From: Shewanella gelidimarina
GTDB taxonomy: Bacteria > Pseudomonadota > Gammaproteobacteria > Enterobacterales > Shewanellaceae
Direction of reading: 5' to 3'
DNA: 64,000 nt
Assembly: GCF_023283945.1 (NCBI RefSeq)
Contig: NZ_JAKIKW010000004.1
Span: forward strand, 1 to 64,000
Numbering within the stretch: position 1 is the stretch's first letter; each line of letters opens with the position of its first letter. The notes below the pieces were generated by a model. The model made no database searches. It saw only the letters and a program-made list of their open reading frames with translations, and was not told the origin of the DNA. Positions 1 through 7,599 of the stretch are shown here, piece after piece. Position numbers and translations under genes: made by a program.

Positions 1-114
1 TGCCAGTGCCAGTGCCAGTGCCAGTGCCAGTGCCAGTGCCAGTGCCAGTGCCAGTGCCAGTGCCAGTGCCAGTGCCAGTGCCAGTGCCAGTGCCAGTGCC
101 AGTGCCAGTGCTAG
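1..114. repeat. Hexanucleotide tandem repeat, TGCCAG unit
   Basis: Eighteen perfect TGCCAG units fill 1-108, followed by one variant TGCTAG unit at 109-114. The array runs off the left edge, so its full length is unknown. It lies inside the minus-strand gene that starts at 745, where each unit reads ACT-GGC and encodes Thr-Gly. Because the unit is six bases, gain or loss of copies changes protein length without shifting the frame. Confidence 0.97.
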
Positions 115-745
115 TGGGAGCACCAGATGGGGTACCTAAGCTGTGTGGTTTATTTTGCAACGGGGTAACTTGATGTGTTGCAGAACCTGTTGTCATGGCA
201 ACGGTAAAATGAGGCTGGTTATGTTCATTGGCAGTAAACGTCAGTGACTGAGCAATGGTACTTAGTTCAGGGCCTTTGTTAGTGCTGGCATGAAAATGCG
301 CTCCAGCGGCCAAGCCTGTTGTTTCACTCGAGCCATGAGGGCGTGTACTTGCAGATTGTGGTTGGCTATTAGCTAATGCTTCCGCTGCAGATGGTTGCTC
401 TTCGTGAGTTTGAGCGTTTGATGGCTGATCGGGTAAATCGTCATGAGGTGAAACATTTGATACCAGCGACTCCTCTATTGTTGAGGGCTCATTGTCTGAA
501 GCGCTTGCATCCTCTTTTGCTATGGAGTTTGTAATGCCCCAAGATTTATCCGCGACCAGATCTTTATTACCGATAGTGCTCGTTTTCCCACCGCTATCTC
601 TGAACTCTTTGGCTTTTAAGCTCGCGACATCCTTATCGATTTGTTTAGCCTTTTGTTTGGCTTGCTGTTGCCGCTGTTTTTTCTCAGCTTCAATGGCTTC
701 TGGTGTCTTAGCACTTGATGTGGATTTTTTATCGTCATGACTCAT
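1..745 (-). CDS. Probable type I secreted protein, N-terminal part (runs off left edge)
   Basis: An open frame of 248 codons starts with ATG at 745 after a strong AAGGAAG ribosome site and stays open to the left edge. It is the last visible gene of an ABC-ABC-HlyD operon, 14 bases after the adaptor gene, so I infer it is the exporter's substrate, probably a large adhesin or RTX-type protein. The visible part has a Lys/Gln-rich segment at about residues 20-50, then a polar Ser/Pro/Thr-rich segment, then a run of Thr-Gly dipeptides from about residue 212. There is no signal peptide, as expected for type I export. No family-defining domain is visible. The C-terminal secretion signal would lie outside the window, so the adhesin call rests on context only. 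Confidence 0.75.
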   Translation of the reverse strand, partial: MSHDDKKSTSSAKTPEAIEAEKKQRQQQAKQKAKQIDKDVASLKAKEFRDSGGKTSTIGNKDLVADKSWGITNSIAKEDASASDNEPSTIEESLVSNVSPHDDLPDQPSNAQTHEEQPSAAEALANSQPQSASTRPHGSSETTGLAAGAHFHASTNKGPELSTIAQSLTFTANEHNQPHFTVAMTTGSATHQVTPLQNKPHSLGTPSGAPTSTGTGTGTGTGTGTGTGTGTGTGTGTGTGTGTGTGTG

Positions 746-759
746 TATCTACTTCCTTT

Positions 760-2085
760 TTAGCGCTCACCAAAAGCTTCAGTTACGTTGGTAAATACAG
801 GTTTCCATAAATACTGGAATACTGTTTTCTCGCCCGTCACGATGTCGGCTTCACCTGTCATCCCTGGAATGAGGGCAAACTGTCCTGGTTTATCGGAGAA
901 GTAGGGTTTGTCGATGGCGATTTGTACTTTATAAAATACCCCTCCTTTTTCATCAGCATCGGTGCTTGGGGATATGCGTTTTACAATGCCATCGAGTGCG
1001 CCATAACGGCTGTAATCAAAGGCATCAATTTTTATTCTTACCGGTTGTCCTACTTTGACAAAGCCAATGTCTCTAGGCGACAACTTAGCTTCCATTAAGC
1101 CGGTCTTCGTCATGGGGACAATGACAGCAACAGTGCCACCAGGCTGAATAACATTGCCTGAAGAGGTTGAGGGGATTGACTGAATGATGCCATCAACAGG
1201 CGCCGTTATCGTCGTTTGCGAAACAAGAGAACCCGATGATTTCAACCGAGCAATGACCCCTAGTAACTCTGCTTGAGTTTCGGTGCGCTTCTCGCCCACC
1301 TCTTTGAGCAGTGTGGCTTGTCTCTGTATTAACTGTTGTTCAAGATTAAGTAGGTTCTTTGCCAGCACCTCTTCTTTACTTTCCATGCCCCTTAATTCAC
1401 GAACATAGGCGTCGAGCTTTTGTTGCGATTCTAATATTCTTAATTTTGAAACAGCCTGCTCTGCGGTAACGGATAACATCATTTTTAGGGTTTGTTCGGC
1501 TGTTTTTATCTGGTCGGCAAGTGGTGGGATTTCCGTTTTTAGGCCATTAAGTTCGGCCTGACTTTTTGCAACTTCTGATTGTGATAATTGTTCTACTGAA
1601 ACGCGCTCTTCATTCATACGTCGCAAAGAGGAGTTATGCCGTTTTACGAGCTGAGGGTATTCAGAGGCAAATTCATTAAAATCAGCTTCTCGCCTATCGA
1701 TGAAAGCATCATAGCGCTCAATTCGTAGCAGTAAGTTGGCGCGTTTACTGGCAAGCTCCTCTTCTGCAGACTGGCTGTCGATGGCAATAAACCTCGCGAG
1801 TACATCGCCTTTTTTAACCACATCCCCCTCTTCTACTACCACGGAGGCAATAGTTCCTCCGGCGCGACTTTGAATAATTTGACGATGCCCAAGTGGTACG
1901 ACTTGCCCTTTAGATTTAGAGATCTCTTCGACTTGCGCAAACACTGACCATAGCAACATGATCAATATCGAACCTGTGATCAAAAAGATGATGCGTTTGA
2001 TTAACTTTCTTTCTGCTGGGGCTTCAATCGCATCAGTAAATTCATGCTCAGGCCATACTCGATTCGCTAGTTGACGTTTATCCAT
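760..2085 (-). CDS. HlyD-family membrane fusion protein (type I secretion adaptor)
   Basis: This encodes the periplasmic adaptor that would link the inner-membrane ABC exporter to a TolC-like channel. I chose the ATG at 2085 (441 aa), which overlaps the end of the upstream ABC gene by 8 bases; a start further upstream would add 25 residues inside that gene. The protein has one membrane segment at about residues 33-52 (IIFLITGSILIMLLW region) and a biotinyl-lipoyl-like half (GQVVPLGHRQIIQSRAGG). A long alpha-helical hairpin of heptad-like sequence follows at about 105-290, then the second lipoyl half (TITAPVDGIIQSI) and a beta-barrel C-terminal part. This order is typical of HlyD/PrtE/LapC proteins. 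No TolC gene is visible here. Confidence 0.93.
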   Translation of the reverse strand: MDKRQLANRVWPEHEFTDAIEAPAERKLIKRIIFLITGSILIMLLWSVFAQVEEISKSKGQVVPLGHRQIIQSRAGGTIASVVVEEGDVVKKGDVLARFIAIDSQSAEEELASKRANLLLRIERYDAFIDRREADFNEFASEYPQLVKRHNSSLRRMNEERVSVEQLSQSEVAKSQAELNGLKTEIPPLADQIKTAEQTLKMMLSVTAEQAVSKLRILESQQKLDAYVRELRGMESKEEVLAKNLLNLEQQLIQRQATLLKEVGEKRTETQAELLGVIARLKSSGSLVSQTTITAPVDGIIQSIPSTSSGNVIQPGGTVAVIVPMTKTGLMEAKLSPRDIGFVKVGQPVRIKIDAFDYSRYGALDGIVKRISPSTDADEKGGVFYKVQIAIDKPYFSDKPGQFALIPGMTGEADIVTGEKTVFQYLWKPVFTNVTEAFGER

Positions 2086-4195
2086 TAGGGAGGTTCTCCT
2101 GAAATGATGCTTGCGGCTGAGCTGGTTGTTCTGGAATAGGTCCAGTGTAAACAACGGCACCCTTATCTAAAATGACGACCTTGTCAGCTTGCTGGATCAA
2201 CTCCTGGTCATGACTAGTGAATATCACGGTGCTTTTACCTTTGAGGGCACTAAATGTTTTTAGCAGTTGTGCTTTAGCTGCTGGATTTCGATTGGCGATG
2301 GGTTCGTCGAGAATGATTAAGCTTGATTGCTTCAGCAGTGCTCGCGCTAAACTGATATAGCTTCCTTCAACCGCAGATAACAGCGTATGGCCACGATTAA
2401 ACAGATCAACATTGAGGTCGTTACCCAGTGCATTGAATAGCGACTCTCCACCCGCCGCTTTTATAGCTGTGAGCAGCTCTTCATCTGTCGCGTCCAATTT
2501 TGCTATACGCAGGTTGTCAGCTAAGGTGCCGGGAAAGAGATCGGGCTCCGCGGGACAAAACGCGGCCCACTGTCTAAAGGCTTCTGGGTCATATTGCTTG
2601 AGGTTTTTATCGTTAACCGTGACATATCCCGCTTGTGCTTCTGCCACTCCCATGGCAGCCAGCAGCATCGAGGTTTTACCGCAAGCGTTAGGCCCAATGA
2701 TGGCCACATTTTCGCCGGGTTCTATATCAACGCTAACCCCTGATAATGAAGGCTCAACCTCTGCTGCATAACGCAAGGTGACGTGTTGAAAGCTTATCTT
2801 AGGTGCGGTGTGGGTGGCCGGAGTGTCGAGCCTTAGCTCGTTGTGTTCCGTGCCGGCTTGCATAAAACGGTCAAACTGTTTTATTGCCATATCCATCATG
2901 GTAATTTTCTGGCTTGATGAAAATGCTAACTGTGAGGGCCCTGTAATGCGCCAAATAAGCATGACGCAGGCTATGAGTGCACCAGGGCTAATACTCTGGT
3001 TGAGTACTAAAAAGATGCCAGTAAAAACGGTAACTAACGCGGTAAGTAAACTCATGGCGTGGGCGACGGCGGCGTTTAAGCCATTGCGCTTGGCGTAGAG
3101 GAAGTTTTGCCGACAGTTTTCTTTGCATTGCCTGGCAAACTTGGTAGTCCAGCCATCGGTCTCGCCGCTGGTTTTTAGTTGTAGCAGGTTCTTAGCGAGT
3201 TCATTAATCGAGTTTTGATAATCTCCACTAATGGTAGGCGCAGCTGATTGCGCATATTTATTGACAGCTTTCATCACTAAATAAAACAACAATAGCATTA
3301 TGATAGGAACCATAACTAACCAACCACTAAGCAGTGCGATGGTGACAAAGGCGATAAGGGTAAAGGGTAAATCGACTAAACCTGCACCGCCAGGACCTGA
3401 TAGCAAGGTACGTACTTTTTCCGCATTGCGCATGCGGGCCATATGGTTAGATATTCCGACTCGAGACAACACCATCAACGGCATACTCAATAACCGTCTA
3501 AAGGTGATATCTGAAAGGTCGCGTGCAAAACGGTTGCTGGTGGTGGCTAGCAGGTTGGCTCGAGTGAGGCGTGTGAACACTAAAATGGCCAAAGCCAGTG
3601 CCGAACCAAGGGCGATGGTGGGAAGTACATCTGGTGCTTGTCCGCCAATGACACGATCATAAACCGCCATGGTAAAGAGGGGCACCGCGAGTCCGGTAAT
3701 ACTGGAAAGTAAACTTAGCCAAAACACCGGACGGTACCACTTAGTGCGTTTGCTCATATGCGCTGCAAAGGCGCGAATATTCTGTTTGCTTGCCGGTAGA
3801 CTTTCAATCACAAAAATATGCCCGACGAGGGGGAACTCTTGAGCACTTATTGCTTGCCATTGATCCCTTGGCTGATTAAACATTTCGTATTGCTCACCTC
3901 TGCGCCTTAACATGACTGCAGGTGCATTATCAGGGACAATAATAAAAGGGTGAATGGCCTGTGAAATAGCACTTTTGTGCGTCTTATAGACTGAGAAACC
4001 AATGTGATGTTTTTTTAATAGGTTAGCGAATTTTACCGTGTCGATACTCTGAATTGCTTCATCATTGAGCAGATTGTTCGCCTGAGAAAATAACCCTAGC
4101 TGCTGCAAAAGTGCCACTAAGATATCTTTTAATTCAGTCGATGCTAGTGTGCTTTCAGTCTTTTCTAGTGGCTGCGCTTGGCTCATTGAGTTCAT
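2078..4195 (-). CDS. Type I secretion ABC exporter subunit with C39-like N-terminal domain
   Basis: A 705-aa exporter subunit. The start at 4195 is chosen because AGGAGG lies seven bases upstream and the ATG overlaps the previous stop (ATGA). Residues 20-140 form a peptidase C39-like domain without an obvious catalytic Cys, the type that binds substrate and does not cleave it. About 155-420 is a transmembrane domain. The nucleotide-binding domain has an intact Walker A (GPNACGKTS, 501-509), Walker B (LIILDEP, 626-632) and H-loop His (TSHD, near 662). The signature is poor: the usual LSGGQ position reads LSAVEGS (about 606-612). With the adjacent subunit it probably forms a heterodimer, as in the RtxB/RtxE-type systems of Vibrio. 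Confidence 0.92.
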   Translation of the reverse strand: MNSMSQAQPLEKTESTLASTELKDILVALLQQLGLFSQANNLLNDEAIQSIDTVKFANLLKKHHIGFSVYKTHKSAISQAIHPFIIVPDNAPAVMLRRRGEQYEMFNQPRDQWQAISAQEFPLVGHIFVIESLPASKQNIRAFAAHMSKRTKWYRPVFWLSLLSSITGLAVPLFTMAVYDRVIGGQAPDVLPTIALGSALALAILVFTRLTRANLLATTSNRFARDLSDITFRRLLSMPLMVLSRVGISNHMARMRNAEKVRTLLSGPGGAGLVDLPFTLIAFVTIALLSGWLVMVPIIMLLLFYLVMKAVNKYAQSAAPTISGDYQNSINELAKNLLQLKTSGETDGWTTKFARQCKENCRQNFLYAKRNGLNAAVAHAMSLLTALVTVFTGIFLVLNQSISPGALIACVMLIWRITGPSQLAFSSSQKITMMDMAIKQFDRFMQAGTEHNELRLDTPATHTAPKISFQHVTLRYAAEVEPSLSGVSVDIEPGENVAIIGPNACGKTSMLLAAMGVAEAQAGYVTVNDKNLKQYDPEAFRQWAAFCPAEPDLFPGTLADNLRIAKLDATDEELLTAIKAAGGESLFNALGNDLNVDLFNRGHTLLSAVEGSYISLARALLKQSSLIILDEPIANRNPAAKAQLLKTFSALKGKSTVIFTSHDQELIQQADKVVILDKGAVVYTGPIPEQPAQPQASFQENLPNG

Positions 4196-5850
4196 GCTTG
4201 AACCTCCTGCGTCGCGGATAGAATTTGGCATTCGCCATGTTCAGTAATATTGATGCGTAGATCACTGTTACTAGCGAGTTCACTAAAGTGAGAAGCACAT
4301 AGAATGGTCGTCTGGCCTTTATAACTATTAAGCATATTAATCAGCCGCGTTTGTGAATCAACATCGAGTGAAATCATCGGTTCATCGAGTAATAAAATAG
4401 AGGGAGATTGTACAAAGGCTCTCACGAGTGCAATAAGCTTAATGGCACCTTTGTTAAGCATTTGGCTATCGTTTACTCCAACTTCTGTTTGATATCCAGA
4501 GGGCAGCTGAGCGATGCTACGGGTGAGTCCCAGAGCCTCGGCAACTTCCATTGCGAGTGATTCTCGCTCTGGCCTAAACAGGGTCATGTTCTCCAATAAA
4601 CTGCCAGCAAAAAGTGTTGGCCAAGGTGCAACGTAGGTGACTGATTGGCGATATTCGTTACTACTGTGTTCATCTTGAGCGATGCCAGCGATGGTAATTC
4701 GACCTTTTTCAGTGTGGTGAAAGGCGCCGATCACACTGAGTAATAGACTGGCGTGAGTCAGTGGGTCAGAGGTCACCGTGACGAGATTTCCTGCCGGAAT
4801 AGTCAGGTTGAATTGATGTAGCTTAGCGCCGACTTGGCTGCTAGAAACGTCTTCGAATGTAATCGGTCCTAACGGCAGCTTCTGTTGATATTGCGTGGTG
4901 CCTTTAAACACTTCTTGGGGGAGTTCAGCCAGATCGTTAACGTGATTCATGGCTGTGTTGGCACTAGCAAGTCGTGATCGCAGACTAATAATGGCACTCA
5001 ATGGCGCAATGGCTCTGCCCGCTAGAATCGAGCAAGCCGCCAACCCACCCGTGGTGAGATCACCGTTGAGCACTTCGAGGCAACCGATAAGTACAATTAA
5101 TAATGTAGTGCCTTGAGACGCGCCCTGAATAAGCTCTTGTAACTTAGATGACAGCCAATCAACTTGTTGCTGTTGGGCAAGACGACGATAGTTAATTTCA
5201 CTGTAGATGGATGATAGGCGGGACTCCATCGCGAGTGCTTTTGTGGTGGTTAATCCAGATAGCACCAATATCAACATGCGTGAGCGTTCGCTATCGGTTA
5301 ATGCTAAATCTTGTGTGGCGCTAGTTAACTTTTTACCAATGAGGAAAACTAGTCCACCGATCACCGCCCAAACTGTGATGGGAATGAATACTAATGGGCC
5401 GCCGATATAAGCCACCAATGCCAAAAATATGAGTACAAAGGGAAAATCCATCAGTGCTACGAGCGCTTGGCCGGAATATAGCTCGCGCATCGCCGCAATA
5501 CTGGCCAGTCCGTTGGATACTTTTCCCGTGCCGAGGCTTTCGACATGGTGATAGTCAGATTGCATCAAAGCATTAACGACTTTAGTGGTGGTTTGTAGTT
5601 CAAAATTGGCAGCTGATGAGGCCAACAACCAACTGCGGGCATAGCGTAAAAGCAGCTCTAGCAGTATCGCAACGGCGACAGCGGATACGAGCACACTGGC
5701 GGTGCCATAACCTTGGTTTGGCAATATACGGTCGTATATTTGTAGCATGGTGAAAGGCAGTGCTAAAGACAACAGGTTGATGAAAGTCGAGGAGAGCAGT
5801 AACTCAGCCTTAGCGCGATTATTGTTTAGTAAACTGAAGTTGTCTCTCAT
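4192..5850 (-). CDS. Type I secretion ABC exporter subunit with degenerate nucleotide site
   Basis: A 552-aa ABC exporter half and first gene of the operon. It lacks the N-terminal C39-like domain of its partner. Membrane segments occupy roughly residues 20-290. The nucleotide-binding domain is recognisable from Walker B (ILLLDEP, 485-491), a D-loop (SLD) and the H-loop His (ASH, 521). The Walker A position reads GNLVTVTSDPLTHAS (354-368) with no GKS/GKT, and the signature reads LNKGAIK (465-471). ATP hydrolysis by this subunit is therefore unlikely, and it would act as the non-catalytic half of a heterodimer. The sequence stays open and well conserved around these sites, which argues against simple decay. 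Confidence 0.9.
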   Translation of the reverse strand: MRDNFSLLNNNRAKAELLLSSTFINLLSLALPFTMLQIYDRILPNQGYGTASVLVSAVAVAILLELLLRYARSWLLASSAANFELQTTTKVVNALMQSDYHHVESLGTGKVSNGLASIAAMRELYSGQALVALMDFPFVLIFLALVAYIGGPLVFIPITVWAVIGGLVFLIGKKLTSATQDLALTDSERSRMLILVLSGLTTTKALAMESRLSSIYSEINYRRLAQQQQVDWLSSKLQELIQGASQGTTLLIVLIGCLEVLNGDLTTGGLAACSILAGRAIAPLSAIISLRSRLASANTAMNHVNDLAELPQEVFKGTTQYQQKLPLGPITFEDVSSSQVGAKLHQFNLTIPAGNLVTVTSDPLTHASLLLSVIGAFHHTEKGRITIAGIAQDEHSSNEYRQSVTYVAPWPTLFAGSLLENMTLFRPERESLAMEVAEALGLTRSIAQLPSGYQTEVGVNDSQMLNKGAIKLIALVRAFVQSPSILLLDEPMISLDVDSQTRLINMLNSYKGQTTILCASHFSELASNSDLRINITEHGECQILSATQEVQA

Positions 5851-5893
5851 CGTTTATCACATCCTTGGACAGTCAGAAAAGGGTGTATAAATA

Positions 5894-5921
5894 ATAGTAT
5901 AGCTTTAACTAGTCAGTTCAA
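5894..5921 (-). promoter_or_regulatory. Possible promoter for the type I secretion operon
   Basis: On the minus strand a TTGAAC -35-like element (5916-5921) is separated by 16 bases from a TACTAT -10-like element (5894-5899), about 45 bases upstream of the first ABC gene. This is pattern matching in an A/T-rich region and is weakly supported. Confidence 0.3.
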
Positions 5922-6070
5922 TTTAACAGGGTATTTACATTTTTGTGTGAAAATAATGCATATTTTGTTGGTTTTTTGTTAATGATATAATTGTTGAATG
6001 GATTGAGCGAAGTCGATGTGAGTTTAACGATGGGAATGAGGTTGAATATTGTGTCGTTCAATTAAAGGGT

Positions 6071-6133
6071 GTCAGCCGGCAAATTTGCAGGGAACCGGCT
6101 GACGAGTAACGTCTCTATTGGGGCAATAGAGAC
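6071..6133 (-). terminator. Double hairpin downstream of the octaheme reductase gene
   Basis: Two perfect hairpins follow the stop codon of the gene ending at 6158. One has a 10-bp stem and 3-base loop (6111-6120 with 6124-6133). The other has a 9-bp stem (GTCAGCCGG, 6071-6079, with 6095-6103). Neither is followed by a long U-run on the minus strand; only a short CCCTTTAATT follows. They probably end the transcript or protect its 3' end, but a standard intrinsic terminator is not clear. Confidence 0.5.
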
Positions 6134-6157
6134 ATTAAATTTTATGATGCATGGACA

Positions 6158-7555
6158 CTATTTAGCGTGCCTTACCCCTCCTTTGTTTTTCATCGGGTCG
6201 CCATCGTAACCTAGTGCCTTCCAATTCATGCGGGTCCCTTTTTTATGGCAATCGCTACAGTTTAGCGCTTCTGATTTTGGTGAGACCATATGGTTGATGC
6301 GCCACCACATTTCGGTTGCTGCAAAGCCATGTTCTCCACTGTAGGTTATGCCCTTTTCCGCTAGGCCTTTATTCGCTTCCATGCCTAACTTGGCCGCTTT
6401 GTCCCAATCAAAGTCTGTCCAATATCCACCTTTGCCGTAAACTTTAGCCGTGACAAATATGTTTTGTTTACTGTCATAGATCTGCTTGCCGCGGTGGACT
6501 TTAAAGGGATAGATCTTGGCCGTGCTATCGCTAATGTCACCTAATGGGCTAGTCAGTTTAGTGATTTTACTTGGATCCATTTTGTCACCAAGCATATAGG
6601 CGTCAGCGCTACCGTTGTACCAAGCGTATTCCGGTTCAACCATCTTGCCCCAGACGAAGTTACCTTTCTTCTTCTGGTAATTTTTCTTACCGTATTGATC
6701 TTTCGTTTCTTCAAGATCGCTACCGGCAGTGGACCAGTCCCAGCTCATTTTAGTCGGTTCATTACGCGCAAAAAACGGAATATGGCAAGTTTGACAGGCG
6801 ACACTTGCAGCATGAGTATTGAGCTTTTTACTTTTATGCGGCGTAGCGTCATGGCAATTGACACAACCAATCGGATTCTGACCACCAGGCGAAACGCCCA
6901 TTGCATTGCCGGTGATCTGATGAGCTTCGGTGGTATGGCAATCTTGGCATTGGAAGTCGTTGCCATCAGTGTCCATATGTACGTCGGTTGCGTTATCGGG
7001 ATAAGACATCGATGAGTCTAAATCGCCGTGCTTAACAGCATCTCCGCCGCCACCAAAGAAGTGACAAGTACCGCAGTTATCGCGCACAGGAGCGCCGACA
7101 TTTTGTGCCACTCGCTCAAGGTTTACGCTTGCTAATACTTCGCCAGCGCCTACCGGATCTTTGATGTAAGTGCCGGTGGTGTCATGGCAGACAAGGCAAT
7201 CCACTTTGGTCATGTCGGTAAAGTCAAAGTTATTGTCTTTCCAACCGTAACCCGCATGACAGCTGGTACATTTTGGCTCGTTGCCTGATATTGAGGTACA
7301 AAAGTTATTGATGGCATTTTTCTTACCACGTTTAACCGTGCGTCCTGGTAGTTTTTGTTCTAACTCCCAAGTCCAGTGTGATGATTTCATAAAGTCTTTG
7401 GCATGATCTTCATGACATTCAATACATTGAGTTGTGACTTCAGAGCCTTGTGAAAAAGGCCCCTGCACATATTCACTGTGAGGATTGGCTGCCATGGCGA
7501 ATTGAGTGCTGACAAGCAGCCCCAATAACATGGTTTGAATAATTATTTTTTTCAT
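6158..7555 (-). CDS. otr: Octaheme c-type cytochrome, tetrathionate reductase family
   Basis: A periplasmic octaheme cytochrome of 465 aa with a Sec signal peptide (cleavage after about residue 22, AMA-AN). Eight CxxCH haem-binding motifs begin at about C44, C96, C120, C161, C203, C231, C254 and C433. The length, haem number and spacing match octaheme tetrathionate reductase (Otr) of Shewanella. That enzyme reduces tetrathionate, and also nitrite and hydroxylamine in vitro, and uses lysine as a ligand of its active-site haem. All eight motifs end in His, so the lysine ligand would have to come from elsewhere in the chain. It is the third gene of a cytochrome-porin-Otr operon. The physiological substrate remains uncertain for this family. 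Confidence 0.9.
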   Translation of the reverse strand: MKKIIIQTMLLGLLVSTQFAMAANPHSEYVQGPFSQGSEVTTQCIECHEDHAKDFMKSSHWTWELEQKLPGRTVKRGKKNAINNFCTSISGNEPKCTSCHAGYGWKDNNFDFTDMTKVDCLVCHDTTGTYIKDPVGAGEVLASVNLERVAQNVGAPVRDNCGTCHFFGGGGDAVKHGDLDSSMSYPDNATDVHMDTDGNDFQCQDCHTTEAHQITGNAMGVSPGGQNPIGCVNCHDATPHKSKKLNTHAASVACQTCHIPFFARNEPTKMSWDWSTAGSDLEETKDQYGKKNYQKKKGNFVWGKMVEPEYAWYNGSADAYMLGDKMDPSKITKLTSPLGDISDSTAKIYPFKVHRGKQIYDSKQNIFVTAKVYGKGGYWTDFDWDKAAKLGMEANKGLAEKGITYSGEHGFAATEMWWRINHMVSPKSEALNCSDCHKKGTRMNWKALGYDGDPMKNKGGVRHAK

Positions 7556-7568
7556 TTTTATACTCCTA

Positions 7569-7586
7569 CCCCGGCTAATGCCGGGG
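7569..7586 (-). other. Intercistronic GC-rich hairpin before otr
   Basis: A perfect 7-bp stem, CCCCGGC (7569-7575) paired with GCCGGGG (7580-7586) around a 4-base loop, lies between the stop of the outer-membrane protein gene and the AGGAG ribosome site of otr. With no U-run after it, it looks more like an mRNA processing or stability element than a terminator. Confidence 0.55.
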
Positions 7587-7599
7587 GGATTATCCCTGT

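Noticed and set aside
492..740. Open frame on the plus strand
   Set aside because: It is antisense to the N-terminal part of the minus-strand secreted protein, which has the better ribosome site and operon context.
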